64,000 nt of DNA from Gordonia sediminis (lineage in GTDB: Bacteria > Actinomycetota > Actinomycetes > Mycobacteriales > Mycobacteriaceae), in contig RZUM01000002.1 of NCBI GenBank assembly GCA_004193205.1, positions 930,001-994,000 on the forward strand, read 5' to 3'. Under the pieces are notes generated by a model. That model was not told the DNA's origin and ran no database searches. It saw only the letters and a program-made list of their open reading frames with translations. The position numbers and the translations under genes were made by a program. This document shows positions 8,742 to 17,408 of the stretch, in pieces (position 1 is the first letter of the stretch; each line of letters begins with the position of its first letter).

Positions 8742-10058
8742 CTATCGCTGTTGGACAAACGTCCCATTCGGCTTTCGGATCGTCCCGCGTAGCAGATCCA
8801 CTCCTTGCTCCATGACGTCGTTCACGAGCGGCGACACCGCCGTCGCCAGCGACTCCGGGTCGATCTGCACCGATGGCATCGGAGGCGGCGTGACGGTCGC
8901 CGACTTCGGCGTGATCGCGCGCGCCCGCCGATCGACGACGTCCGGATCGGTGGCCGGCACCGTCGCGCCGAGTCTTGTATAGATCTGCTCCTGCAGTTCA
9001 CGCGGCGTCGGGATGGCAACTCCGTTTCTCGTCGCCTGCGCGCCGGGCATCGGTACCGGGACCGCGGCGTTGAGCGTCTCGTCGAATTCCCTGGGCGCCG
9101 GAACGCCGAGCGCGCGCAGCATCATCCCCCACGGATTGCCACCGCCGTCACCCTCGAGGACCACGTACGTGGTGTTGCCGGTGGCGCTCTGCCAGGTCTT
9201 GGTGACCGTGTAATCGTTGACGTACGGCTGCAGAAACGCATGGGTGAAGAACCCCGGGATCAGATAGAAGGCGGTGCCGACGGGGTCCGCAAAGGGATTG
9301 CCCACGCCACAGGTGGCGTCACCCCGCACACAATAGGAAATGACGTGGATGCCGCCCGTGTCGGCGGGATCCCGGTTCCCGTTGGTGTACATACCGTCGA
9401 TGACGCTCGGGACGACGTTCTCGACACCGGTGTTCGGGAAGCGGGAGTCGGCTCCGACCAGGACGACGAGATCGTCGTCGGGAATCGTTCCGGCGACTCC
9501 GTTCAAATTCTGCGGGTGCAATCTATACGCGATGTTCATGGCGACCGGCGCACTCTGCGAATAGCCGTTGAGGACGATCGTGCCCTTCCGTCCGCGGGCC
9601 ACCCACTGCGCACGGGCATCCGTGACGCCGCGGGCCGTTCCGATCGCCACCGAGTCGTTGAGGGTGGCAGCGCCGGCCAGGTCGATCTCGAGACCGAAGA
9701 TCTTGAGTCCGAACGCGGCCGGATAGTCAAGGACGGAGACCTTCGGATGGTTGCGCCGACCACCCGGAGCGTCGTAGAAGCCGATGTCGGCAGTCCGGCC
9801 CATCTGATCGGAGCCGTCGTGGTCGGTGGTCCCGGGAACCAGGATCACCGTCGTGTTCTCGCCCAGGGACGGGGGCAACCAGTCCGGCTTGTCGCGGGCG
9901 GGTGTCCGGCCGTCATGAAGGGGTGGCTGTTCGTCGCTGTCCGGGAGCAATTGGATTCCGCCGATGCGCAGGGCATTCGCCGAGCCCGTCGGGAACCCGG
10001 GCAGCAGCATCGCGCCAATTGTCAGGAAGACGCTCAGCGACACCAGAATCCCGCGCAC
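8742..10058 (-). CDS. Secreted PE-PPE-domain serine hydrolase (cutinase-like)
   Basis: A 438-residue exported protein with GTG start and a Sec-type signal (hydrophobic residues about 4-28, cleavage likely after GSANA). The mature part is a PE-PPE-type alpha/beta hydrolase: VILVPGTTDHDG, the nucleophile elbow NGYSQSA, GIHVISYCVRGDATC with a likely disulfide, and an acid/His region near DPVGTAFYLIPGFFTHAF. The domain occurs fused to PE or PPE segments in mycobacteria; here it stands alone behind a signal peptide, as is usual in Gordonia-like genera. The proline-rich C-terminus may cross the mycomembrane periplasm. Likely substrate is a lipid or other ester at the cell surface. Confidence 0.85.
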   Translation of the reverse strand: MRGILVSLSVFLTIGAMLLPGFPTGSANALRIGGIQLLPDSDEQPPLHDGRTPARDKPDWLPPSLGENTTVILVPGTTDHDGSDQMGRTADIGFYDAPGGRRNHPKVSVLDYPAAFGLKIFGLEIDLAGAATLNDSVAIGTARGVTDARAQWVARGRKGTIVLNGYSQSAPVAMNIAYRLHPQNLNGVAGTIPDDDLVVLVGADSRFPNTGVENVVPSVIDGMYTNGNRDPADTGGIHVISYCVRGDATCGVGNPFADPVGTAFYLIPGFFTHAFLQPYVNDYTVTKTWQSATGNTTYVVLEGDGGGNPWGMMLRALGVPAPREFDETLNAAVPVPMPGAQATRNGVAIPTPRELQEQIYTRLGATVPATDPDVVDRRARAITPKSATVTPPPMPSVQIDPESLATAVSPLVNDVMEQGVDLLRGTIRKPNGTFVQQR

Positions 10059-10118
10059 GATCCCTCGATCTCCGCAGTGGCCGACCCCTGGGGGCAGTTT
10101 ACGGGGCCCACCTCAGCC

Positions 10119-11690
10119 TCAGGTGATTGTGTACGTCCGCGAATCCAGCCCCGTGGCCCCGTCGGGGATGGGGGATGTGCGGTCTTCGATCTGCCGCTTA
10201 CCCGACTTGTCCGTCGCCCGGCAGTACACCCGGTGGTCTCCCGGTGGGGCGTCCCATCTGAATTGCCATTGCCGCCAGGTGTCGTCGGAGTAATCGCCGG
10301 CGAGTTCGGCGGACTCCCAGGCGCCGTTGTCGACCCGGACCTCCACGGCTGCGATCCCGGTGTGCTGCGCCCAGGCGGTACCGGCGATCACCACCTCACC
10401 GCGCCGGTGCGCCGAGCGCGAGCGCGGCCGGTCGATCCGCGACGACAACTTGATCGGCCCGAGCGCCGACCACCCGCGGGTGGTCCAGTAGGCCGTGGCG
10501 TCGGCGAAACGAGTGAGTTCCCAGTCGACGACCCACTTGGTCGCGGACACGTAGCCATACAGCCCGGGGATCACCTGCCGGACCGGATACCCGTGCTCGA
10601 CCGGGAGCGGTTGCCCGTTCATGCCGATGGCGAGGAGCGCGTCGCGTCCGTCGGTGACCACCGAGACGGGCGTGCCACTCGTCCAGCCGTCCGAGCTCGT
10701 GGATAGCAGCATGTCGGCGCCCGGGCGCACCCCGACACGGTCGAGGAGGGTCTTCATCGGAACGCCGAGCCAGCGAGCGTTGCCGATCAGGTCGCCGCCG
10801 ATCTCGTTGGAGACACACGTCAGCGTGACGAAGCGCTCGGTCATCGGCATCGCGAGCAAGTCGTCCCATCCGATACGCATCTCCGTGTCGACCATGCCGT
10901 GGATGCGCAGCGACCAGTCCGATGTGGTCAGGTTCGGCACCTGCAACGCGGTGTCGATCCGGTAGAAGTCGGCGTTGCTGGTGACGAACGGGGTCGCGCC
11001 GGGGACCTCGAGGTTCGCGGTCGCCGGTACCGGCGGCGCGGGCGATCTCGGCGTCGGGAGCCTCACGCCGGCACGGTCGGCGATGGTGCGTGCGGTGTCG
11101 GCGAGCATGCGTCGGCCGACCACACCGACGACGAGGGCGAGCCCTGCGATCCCGGCCGCGGTGAGGACGAATCGTCGTCCGACCCCCACGGGTTCGTCGC
11201 GCTCCGGGGTTGCATCTGTGTCCGATGTTGTGTCGGCGTCCGGTGCCCGGAGGATTCCGACGAGGATGCGCAGCACCAGGATCGCAGCGATGCCGGCGAA
11301 CACCGACGGGATGGCGAAGGTCCAGCGCGAGCCGGGCCGGTCGAGGGCCGCGAGCGCACCGACGATTGCGAACAGGCCGACCGCCACCGACCCCGCCGGC
11401 GGGCGGAGACGTTCGGCGACACCGCACCCCGCCGCGATCAGCACCATCACCGCGGCCATGCCGACAAACAACGCGGGCTTGTCGCCGGTGCCGAAGATGC
11501 TGATGGCCCATTCGCGGACCGCCGTCGGTGTGTGGTCGACGACCGCCGAACCGACCGCGAAGTACGGCGAGGAATCCGGTGAGACCAGTACCGCGGTGCC
11601 CTCGCCCACCGCGAGTCCCGCACCGACCGCGACCACACCGGACAACGCGGCCGCCGCCAGACGACGCGAGTCACGCTGTGTGGAGGTCAC
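10119..11690 (-). CDS. Membrane-anchored sulfite-oxidase-fold molybdopterin oxidoreductase
   Basis: A 523-residue protein. The first ~190 residues contain about five membrane helices; the rest is the sulfite-oxidase fold, predicted outside the membrane. The molybdopterin domain carries the Mo-ligating Cys in VTLTCVSNEIGG and the conserved segments GVPMKTLLD, HGYPVRQVIPGLYGY and KWVVDWEL; a C-terminal Mo-co dimerisation domain follows (AGTAWAQHTGIAAVEVR, WRQWQFRWDAP). There is no haem domain. The true substrate is unknown. The GTG start at 11690 has AAGGAG only 1-2 nt upstream, which is too close to be ideal, so a start a few codons downstream is possible. No molybdenum-cofactor genes are adjacent. 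Confidence 0.87.
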   Translation of the reverse strand: MTSTQRDSRRLAAAALSGVVAVGAGLAVGEGTAVLVSPDSSPYFAVGSAVVDHTPTAVREWAISIFGTGDKPALFVGMAAVMVLIAAGCGVAERLRPPAGSVAVGLFAIVGALAALDRPGSRWTFAIPSVFAGIAAILVLRILVGILRAPDADTTSDTDATPERDEPVGVGRRFVLTAAGIAGLALVVGVVGRRMLADTARTIADRAGVRLPTPRSPAPPVPATANLEVPGATPFVTSNADFYRIDTALQVPNLTTSDWSLRIHGMVDTEMRIGWDDLLAMPMTERFVTLTCVSNEIGGDLIGNARWLGVPMKTLLDRVGVRPGADMLLSTSSDGWTSGTPVSVVTDGRDALLAIGMNGQPLPVEHGYPVRQVIPGLYGYVSATKWVVDWELTRFADATAYWTTRGWSALGPIKLSSRIDRPRSRSAHRRGEVVIAGTAWAQHTGIAAVEVRVDNGAWESAELAGDYSDDTWRQWQFRWDAPPGDHRVYCRATDKSGKRQIEDRTSPIPDGATGLDSRTYTIT

Positions 11691-12008
11691 ACTCCTTGAT
11701 ACCGCGCCTCGACACCTCGCCGGCCGGAGCGGGGGGCGCCGTCACCGTCTCGTCATAGTTCGGTCGGTGGTTGCGGCGCACCCTTCCGGTCGCTGAGGTC
11801 TCGATGCGTTCGTCCCGCCCGGCGCCGAACTGCGTTCAGCTCTCGCCATGAACGGTCGTACCACCACGACAAGGTGATCAATTGAGCCTTTGTCACTTCC
11901 GGTATTCCGCCTTTGCAAACCAAATCCCATGAGGGACAGGGTGTTACGGGTTTCATACTGGCCTGTGGATAACCCGCCACAGGGCGACTATTCGCACAGG
12001 TGTTCGAC
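11691..12008. other. Intergenic region upstream of the HNH nuclease gene
   Basis: About 320 nt between divergent genes. The part from about 11840 to 11990 is relatively A/T-rich and includes GTGGATAACCCGCCACAGG. I see no gene or RNA; it should hold the promoters of both flanking genes. Confidence 0.5.
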
Positions 12009-12014
12009 TACTAT
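12009..12014 (+). promoter_or_regulatory. -10 box for a leaderless HNH-nuclease mRNA
   Basis: TACTAT ends 6 nt before the ATG at 12021, so transcription would start at or within a base of the start codon. There is no Shine-Dalgarno at normal spacing, consistent with a leaderless transcript. Confidence 0.6.
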
Positions 12015-12020
12015 GGGGGC

Positions 12021-13265
12021 ATGCCGATCGACACCCTGCTCCCCACCGTCCGTGACCTGACCATCACCGCCGACGCCACCGGCCGCGAGGTGTTCGACAC
12101 CACCAAGATCCTGATGAGCCTTCGCAACGTGGTCGACCATCAACTCGCCGTGCACGCCGGCGCACTGGATCGGTTGGGGGTGGCCCGTCGGACCGGCGGC
12201 AAGACCCGGGCGCTGCTGATCGAGATGGGTGCCGCGCCCACGGTGGCGGATCGGTGGCTACGCATTGCCGCGGCCCTGTCCACTCTGGAACGGGTGGCGG
12301 CGTATTCGGGCGATGGCGTTTTCTCCGGGGAACACGTCGACGCACTCGTGCGCGGCATGGGGCACATCGAGAAACGCTCGCCCGAACCGTTGAGCGAGGT
12401 GTCACGCATCGAACACCAACTGGCGTTGATCGCGCAGGCGTTCGCCGGGGCCACCCCGCGTGAGGTGCTCGACACCGCCCGCACCCTCGGCAACCAGGTC
12501 GCCGACGAGCAGGGCGGGGTGCCGGCCGGTGAGGACCGCACCATCAACGAGTGGACGACCAAGCCTACCGATGACGGCCGGTTGGAGGTCTCGGCGAACC
12601 TGGACATCGTGACCGGGGAGAAACTGGTGTCGGCGATCGAATCCCTCGCCGGGAAACGCCCCGAACCCGACGGCTCCGAGGATGCCCGCAGCGCGGGGCA
12701 ACGCCGCGCCGACGCGTTGGAGATGATCCTGGATGCTGCCGCCCACGCCACCGCGTCGGGCGTCACCGACCTGGCGGCCGCACCGAAAACACAGCTCAAT
12801 CTGACCGTCCCGGCCGACACCCCCGACGCCGCGGCGCTGCAGTGGCTTGGCCCGATCTCGCAGACCCTGGCGAAAACGCTGTCCTGTGATGGCACCGTCA
12901 GCGCGGTCATCGTCGACGGTGAGAAGGTGCCGTTGGACATGGGACACCCCCAACGCCTGTTCACCCATCACCAACGCAGGGCGTTGATCATCCGCGACCA
13001 CTGTTGTGTGAAATGCGGTACGGCAGCAGGATATACCGTCTGCCACCACATCCACCATTGGGCCGATGGGGGTCCCACCGACCTGGACAACGGCTGCCTG
13101 CTGTGCACCTCGTGTCACGCCCAGATCCACGCCTCCGGGTGGGACATCGTGATGGGCGCCGACCGGCATCCCTGGCTGCTGCCACCGGTGGAACAAGACC
13201 CGACCCGCACCCCGATACCGGCTTATAACCGCCGCACCATGCACTTGGACGGTGTCGCCGCCTGA
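12021..13265 (+). CDS. DUF222 / HNH endonuclease (13E12 repeat family)
   Basis: A 414-residue protein with an N-terminal DUF222 region (about 15-330) and a C-terminal HNH domain: HCCVKCG, CHHIHHWADGGPTDLDNGCLLC and SCHAQIH. Two CxxC-type pairs bind structural zinc and the HH/N residues form the beta-beta-alpha-metal site. These genes occur in many near-identical copies in Mycobacteriales genomes (13E12 repeats) and are often considered mobile or recombination-prone; their role is not settled. ATG at 12021 is preferred because of the -10 box; GTG at 12000 is the alternative. The lower-complexity flank downstream includes a short repeat. Confidence 0.88.
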   Translation: MPIDTLLPTVRDLTITADATGREVFDTTKILMSLRNVVDHQLAVHAGALDRLGVARRTGGKTRALLIEMGAAPTVADRWLRIAAALSTLERVAAYSGDGVFSGEHVDALVRGMGHIEKRSPEPLSEVSRIEHQLALIAQAFAGATPREVLDTARTLGNQVADEQGGVPAGEDRTINEWTTKPTDDGRLEVSANLDIVTGEKLVSAIESLAGKRPEPDGSEDARSAGQRRADALEMILDAAAHATASGVTDLAAAPKTQLNLTVPADTPDAAALQWLGPISQTLAKTLSCDGTVSAVIVDGEKVPLDMGHPQRLFTHHQRRALIIRDHCCVKCGTAAGYTVCHHIHHWADGGPTDLDNGCLLCTSCHAQIHASGWDIVMGADRHPWLLPPVEQDPTRTPIPAYNRRTMHLDGVAA

Positions 13266-13311
13266 CCCGCGGCGTGCCCCAAAGCCTGACCCCGAGCACG
13301 ACCGAGCACAC

Positions 13312-13373
13312 CCGACCAGAAGCACGGCCTGACCGAGAACAACCGACCAGCAGCACGGTCTGACCCGACCAGC
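13312..13373. repeat. Imperfect 31-bp direct repeat downstream of the HNH gene
   Basis: CCGACCAG is followed by a near-identical AGCACGG(C/T)CTGACC segment beginning at 13312 and again at 13343, a period of 31 nt with only a few differences. Related CGAGCACGACCGAGCAC sequence precedes it. Function is unknown; slippage or 13E12-associated sequence is possible. Confidence 0.55.
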
Positions 13374-13446
13374 CCAGACCACCCGGGGACTCCCCGGACG
13401 CACGTTCCTTGAAAACTCCAGAGTGTGAAACAGCGGCGCACCCGGT

Positions 13447-13478
13447 GTGTCCGCCGGATCTCGGTCCGGCGGGCACAC
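13447..13478. terminator. Hairpin between HNH nuclease and KstD-like gene
   Basis: GTGTCCGCCGGA (13447-13458) pairs with TCCGGCGGGCACAC (13465-13478) around a 6-nt loop, with a small bulge. It sits between two convergent genes and is a likely shared terminator. Confidence 0.6.
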
Positions 13479-13518
13479 GGGTCGGCTCTTCGCGTCCAAA
13501 CCCCTCGGTCGCAGTCGA

Positions 13519-14994
13519 TCAGACCATGTCAGCGAGCGCGGCCCGCCGTGCCGCGTGCCGACCGGCGCGCCGCCCGAAATAGGAGCCTTCGCCGAGTTGT
13601 GTCCCGCTGGCGTAGCCCTTGCCGTCCTGAGCGAGGTTGGCCGCGCACGCCCCGGCCGCATAGAGGCCGGGGATGGGGTCGCCCGCCACGTCGAGAACCT
13701 CGGCGTCGACGGAGGTGGCCATCCCACCCATGGTGAAGCAGGAGTACATGGCCTTGCCGAGGCTGAGATCGAAGGCCGCCCACGGTCCGTGGTCCTGCGG
13801 CGCGAGGAACTCCGCGGCCTTGTGGAAGTCCGGGTCCTCGCCACGAGCGGCATTCTCGTTGTAGTCGGCGAGGGTTTTCTGCAGCCTGCCGGTCGGGATC
13901 CCGAGATCGGCTTCCATCTCGGCGACACTCTCCCAGCCATCGATGAACTTGATCAGCGGCACCTCGGGTCGCTGCATATGCGCCTCGTCGACGATCAGGT
14001 ATGCGGCCGAATCCGGTTGGTCCATCACGAATCCCGACGTTCTCGAGTGGTAGGAGTCCTCGGCGACGAACCGGTCGCCGTTGCGGTTCACGACGATGCC
14101 GGTGAGCAGGACACTCGGCGGGTAAATGGGTGCGGTGACGAAGGCCTGGTCCATGTGTTTGAGCGCCGCACCGACCGATTCGCCGAGCCGGATACCGAGC
14201 CCGTCGTCGTAGGTGCTGCCGAGGGTGAACGGCTTCTCCGCGACATGCGGGACGTAGCGCGCCACCATCTGTTCGTTCATCACGAAGCCACCCGCGGCAA
14301 TGATCACCGACTTCGCCTTGATGAATCCCTCCGCGCCGGGCCTGCGCCACTGCACGCCGACGACGCCACCCGAGTCGTCGACGACGAGGTGGCGTGCGCC
14401 GGTCTCGTACCGGATCTCGGCGCCGAGTTCGGCGAGCCGCTTGACCAGCAGATCAACAACCATCGACGCGCCTCCGGTGTCCCCGGGCACCGGGACCTTG
14501 TGGCCACGCGGGGCCGGCTTGGCGATGTCGGGGAAGGGCCAGACCTTCTCGTTGCCGGTGTACATCAGGCCTTGGGTCTGCGGCTGGATCACCGCCTTCT
14601 CCGGGTAGAAGCTACGTTCGAAACTGAACCCGAGACCCTCGAGCCAGTTGAAATGGTCGACGCTGTCGACGCAGTAGGCGTGGATCTTCGCCGGCTCGGG
14701 TTCCCGTGACACCGCCGTGAGGTACTTCTCCATCTCCTCGGGGCTGTCGTCGTGGCCGGTCGCCTGCTGCACCGCCGTGCCGCCACCCAGATAGAAGTGC
14801 CCGCCGGCCATACAACTCGTCCCGCCGGCCGCCGCGGCACGTTCGAGAACCAGCACCGACGCGCCCGCAGCCGCCGCCTCCACCGCCGCGCTCCCGCCGG
14901 CCACACCGCACCCGACGACGAGAACGTCGACCTCGTCGGAGAATGACTCCACCGCCTCGAGGGCGACGGTCTCGGGGATCTCGGAACCTGCCAT
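13519..14994 (-). CDS. KstD-like FAD-dependent dehydrogenase under a KstR-type operator
   Basis: A 491-residue flavoprotein of the fumarate-reductase/3-ketosteroid dehydrogenase superfamily. The N-terminal FAD motif is VLVVGCGVAGGSAAVEAA, followed by ER-GGTSCMAGG; a second FAD-contacting region near the C-terminus reads GLYAAGACAANLAQDGKGYASGTQLGEGSYFGRRAG. The central substrate domain contains VWPFPD and YHSRTSGF segments. The ATG at 14994 is the conventional start. A perfect KstR consensus palindrome lies 23 nt upstream, so repression by KstR and induction during steroid catabolism are likely. The specific reaction is uncertain: the protein is shorter than typical KstD (about 510-565 residues), so it may act on another steroid ring intermediate. 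Confidence 0.82.
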   Translation of the reverse strand: MAGSEIPETVALEAVESFSDEVDVLVVGCGVAGGSAAVEAAAAGASVLVLERAAAAGGTSCMAGGHFYLGGGTAVQQATGHDDSPEEMEKYLTAVSREPEPAKIHAYCVDSVDHFNWLEGLGFSFERSFYPEKAVIQPQTQGLMYTGNEKVWPFPDIAKPAPRGHKVPVPGDTGGASMVVDLLVKRLAELGAEIRYETGARHLVVDDSGGVVGVQWRRPGAEGFIKAKSVIIAAGGFVMNEQMVARYVPHVAEKPFTLGSTYDDGLGIRLGESVGAALKHMDQAFVTAPIYPPSVLLTGIVVNRNGDRFVAEDSYHSRTSGFVMDQPDSAAYLIVDEAHMQRPEVPLIKFIDGWESVAEMEADLGIPTGRLQKTLADYNENAARGEDPDFHKAAEFLAPQDHGPWAAFDLSLGKAMYSCFTMGGMATSVDAEVLDVAGDPIPGLYAAGACAANLAQDGKGYASGTQLGEGSYFGRRAGRHAARRAALADMV

Positions 14995-15016
14995 GCCGAC
15001 AGCGTAGACGATCAAT

Positions 15017-15030
15017 TAGAACATGTTCTA
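15017..15030. promoter_or_regulatory. KstR-type operator (steroid-catabolism repressor site)
   Basis: TAGAACATGTTCTA is a perfect 14-bp palindrome and matches the published KstR motif TNNAACNNGTTNNA at every fixed position. It lies 23 nt upstream of the KstD-like gene and 145 nt from the divergent decarboxylase gene, so its main target should be the flavoprotein. Confidence 0.8.
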
Positions 15031-15175
15031 GTTCTCGGCCTCGTGGGTTCACTTCGCGGACACCGACGATTCGCCCGGCACGGACCGAATCCAACCCCGC
15101 CGGGGCAGCCACAAACCTAGGGTTGAGGACAGCGTTCCGGTCCATCGTCACTGCCCCACCTCCATGAAGGAAGCC

Positions 15176-16585
15176 ATGACCACTCGCAAGCACACGAACG
15201 CCCGACACACCACGAACATCGGCGAATCCCTCACCGTGAATCCGGTGTTCGTCCGTCCCGGGGAGACCACCGAACTTCCCAAATTCGAGATTCCCGATGG
15301 GATGTGCCTTCCCGAGACTGCCTATCAGATCGTGCACGACGAGGCGATGCTCGACGGTAACGCGCGGCTGAATCTGGCCACCTTCGTCTCCACCTGGATG
15401 GACAAGGAAGCCCAGGATCTCTACGCCGAGACCTACGACAAGAACATGATCGACAAGGACGAGTACCCGCAGACCGCTGCGATCGAGGATCGCTGTTGGA
15501 GAATCATCGCGAACCTCTGGCATGTGCCCGACGTCGACAACGCCATCGGTACCTCGACCATCGGTTCGTCGGAGGCGGCCATGCTCGGCGCACTCGCGCT
15601 CAAACGGCACTGGCAGACGCGCCGCAGAGCCGAGGGTAAGTCGATCGAGAAGCCTAACCTGGTGCTGTCCACCGCAGTTCAGGTGTGCTGGGAGAAGTTC
15701 CTGAACTACTTCGAGGTGGAGCCGCACTGGGTACCGGTCAGCGAGGACCACATCGTCCTCGACGGTCACGAACTCGAGAAGTACGTCGACGAGAACACCA
15801 TCGGCGTGGTCGCGATCATGGGCGTCACGTACAACGGGCTCTACGAACCGGTCAAGCAGATCTCGGAGAAGCTCGACGAGATCCAGAAGAACACCGGCCT
15901 CGACGTGAAGATCCACGTCGACGGTGCGTCGGGCGCCATGGTCGCGCCGTTCTGCCAGCCGGATCTGGAATGGGACTTCCGGGTGCCGCGGGTCGTCTCG
16001 ATCAACACCTCGGGGCACAAGTACGGCCTGGTGTTCCCCGGGCTGGGCTGGATCGTGTGGCGCGACGCCGAGGCACTGCCGGAAAGCATGGTGTTCCACT
16101 GCAGCTACCTCGGCGGCGACATGCCGACGCTCGCGCTGAACTTCTCGCGACCCGGCGCACAGGTGCTGCTGCAGTACTACAACTTCCTCCGACTCGGCCG
16201 TGAGGGCTACCGCATGGTTCAACAGGCGGGTATCGATGTGGCGATGTACCTGTCCTCCCAGATCGCCGAGATGGGGCCGTTCGAACTGGTCAGCAATGGC
16301 GACACGATCCCGGTGTTCGCCTGGCGGCTCAAGCAGGGCTACACCGACAAGTGGAACCTGTTCGACCTCTCGGACCGACTGCGGATGAAGGGCTGGCTGG
16401 TACCCGCCTACCCGATGGCCGACAACCTCGGCGACCAGATCCTGCAACGCATCGTCGTGCGCGCCGGTCTGAGCCACGACCTGGCCAACGCACTGTTGCA
16501 CGACATGGACAGCGAGATCGCCTTCCTCGACAACCTCGAGACTCCCATGCCGCGCGAAGGGACCGGATCGCACTTCCACCACTGA
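15176..16585 (+). CDS. gadB: Glutamate decarboxylase
   Basis: A 469-residue PLP-dependent group II decarboxylase, the same length as E. coli GadA/B. Key features are the GTSTIGSSEAAMLG phosphate/cofactor region, the HVDGASGAMVAPF segment with the PLP-pairing Asp, and the Schiff-base Lys282 in TSGHKYGL. It converts glutamate to GABA with consumption of a proton, giving acid tolerance or feeding a GABA shunt. ATG at 15176 is preferred because AAGGAA (15167-15172) lies just before it; ATG at 15164 is an in-frame alternative. There is no gadC-type antiporter nearby. Confidence 0.95.
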   Translation: MTTRKHTNARHTTNIGESLTVNPVFVRPGETTELPKFEIPDGMCLPETAYQIVHDEAMLDGNARLNLATFVSTWMDKEAQDLYAETYDKNMIDKDEYPQTAAIEDRCWRIIANLWHVPDVDNAIGTSTIGSSEAAMLGALALKRHWQTRRRAEGKSIEKPNLVLSTAVQVCWEKFLNYFEVEPHWVPVSEDHIVLDGHELEKYVDENTIGVVAIMGVTYNGLYEPVKQISEKLDEIQKNTGLDVKIHVDGASGAMVAPFCQPDLEWDFRVPRVVSINTSGHKYGLVFPGLGWIVWRDAEALPESMVFHCSYLGGDMPTLALNFSRPGAQVLLQYYNFLRLGREGYRMVQQAGIDVAMYLSSQIAEMGPFELVSNGDTIPVFAWRLKQGYTDKWNLFDLSDRLRMKGWLVPAYPMADNLGDQILQRIVVRAGLSHDLANALLHDMDSEIAFLDNLETPMPREGTGSHFHH

Positions 16586-16591
16586 CCACGG

Positions 16592-17302
16592 CTACGGGCG
16601 CGGGCGGTCGCGCACCTGCCCGATCGCCACGGCCAGCCGGTCCAGTGCCGCCGCCACGTCGCGCAGGGCCGCTGCGACAGCCGCGTCCGCCCCATCGCCC
16701 GGGCTTGTCGTGTCCTCCGGTTCCGGGAGTCGATGCCGACTGCCCGGCCGTGGCGGGCCGGCAACCGGCGTAGCGGCCGTCCGACGTCCGTGACGCTGAT
16801 CGCCCTCGTGGCGGCCACCGTCGTGTCGACCTCCCTCGGGTGGTTTGGGCTGTGCCGGCGGTCGCTGCGCGTTCGGCGCGGCCTGCCGGGTTGCCGTCGT
16901 CGTGGGACGGGGCGCCGGTCCGGTCCGTCCCGATGACTGCGGCGCTGCCGGTGCGGTCGAGCCTTGCGGCCTGGGGCGCGCGGCCGGGGCGTGACCGTTG
17001 GACGGCGCGAACACGTGCGGACCGCCGTGACCTTCGAAGTAGCGGCACGCAGCGCCCTGCAGGGCCCGCGCAGAGCACGGATTCCGTTCGATCAGCGACT
17101 GCGCATGATCGTCGAAATCGTTCCACTCCAACCAGAGTCGGCGATCGAGACGAGGGTGTTCGCTGGCATCGCTGGCATGGTTACCCACATGCCCCGCCGG
17201 CAGACGACAACGCAGCAGCCAGTCCGACGTACCGGTCAGCCCGAGCCTGCTGCGCTCGGCGGAGGTGCAGACGACCGTCGACCAGCATCCCTCGACGTTC
17301 AT
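16592..17302 (-). CDS. Hypothetical protein with Cys-containing N-domain and Pro/Arg-rich linker
   Basis: 236 residues with no family I recognise. Residues 1-105 look like a small folded domain with five or so cysteines and several Trp (CWSTVVC, WLLRCRLPAGHVGNH, RNPCSARALQGAACRYFEGHGG), suggesting metal binding or disulfides. Residues 105-195 are a low-complexity Pro/Arg/Gly/Ala linker, and the last 40 residues form a predicted amphipathic helix (AAVAAALRDVAAALDRLAVAIGQ; Ala/Leu heptad-like). The ATG at 17302 has an excellent AAGGAGG site upstream. The layout resembles an adaptor protein; function unknown. Confidence 0.65.
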   Translation of the reverse strand: MNVEGCWSTVVCTSAERSRLGLTGTSDWLLRCRLPAGHVGNHASDASEHPRLDRRLWLEWNDFDDHAQSLIERNPCSARALQGAACRYFEGHGGPHVFAPSNGHAPAARPRPQGSTAPAAPQSSGRTGPAPRPTTTATRQAAPNAQRPPAQPKPPEGGRHDGGRHEGDQRHGRRTAATPVAGPPRPGSRHRLPEPEDTTSPGDGADAAVAAALRDVAAALDRLAVAIGQVRDRPRP

Positions 17303-17408
17303 CCGACCCCTCCTTCGTGCCCCGCCATCCGGGAACCCCGGCGGTCAGTGTACGAACACCACGGGCCGGCCCGCCAAGCACGTCTCACAAACTCTCCGGC
17401 ATGTGGGG

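Noticed and set aside
11691-12020. LexA box before the HNH nuclease gene
   Set aside because: Only a half-site (GTTCGA near 12002) is present; the second half does not match.
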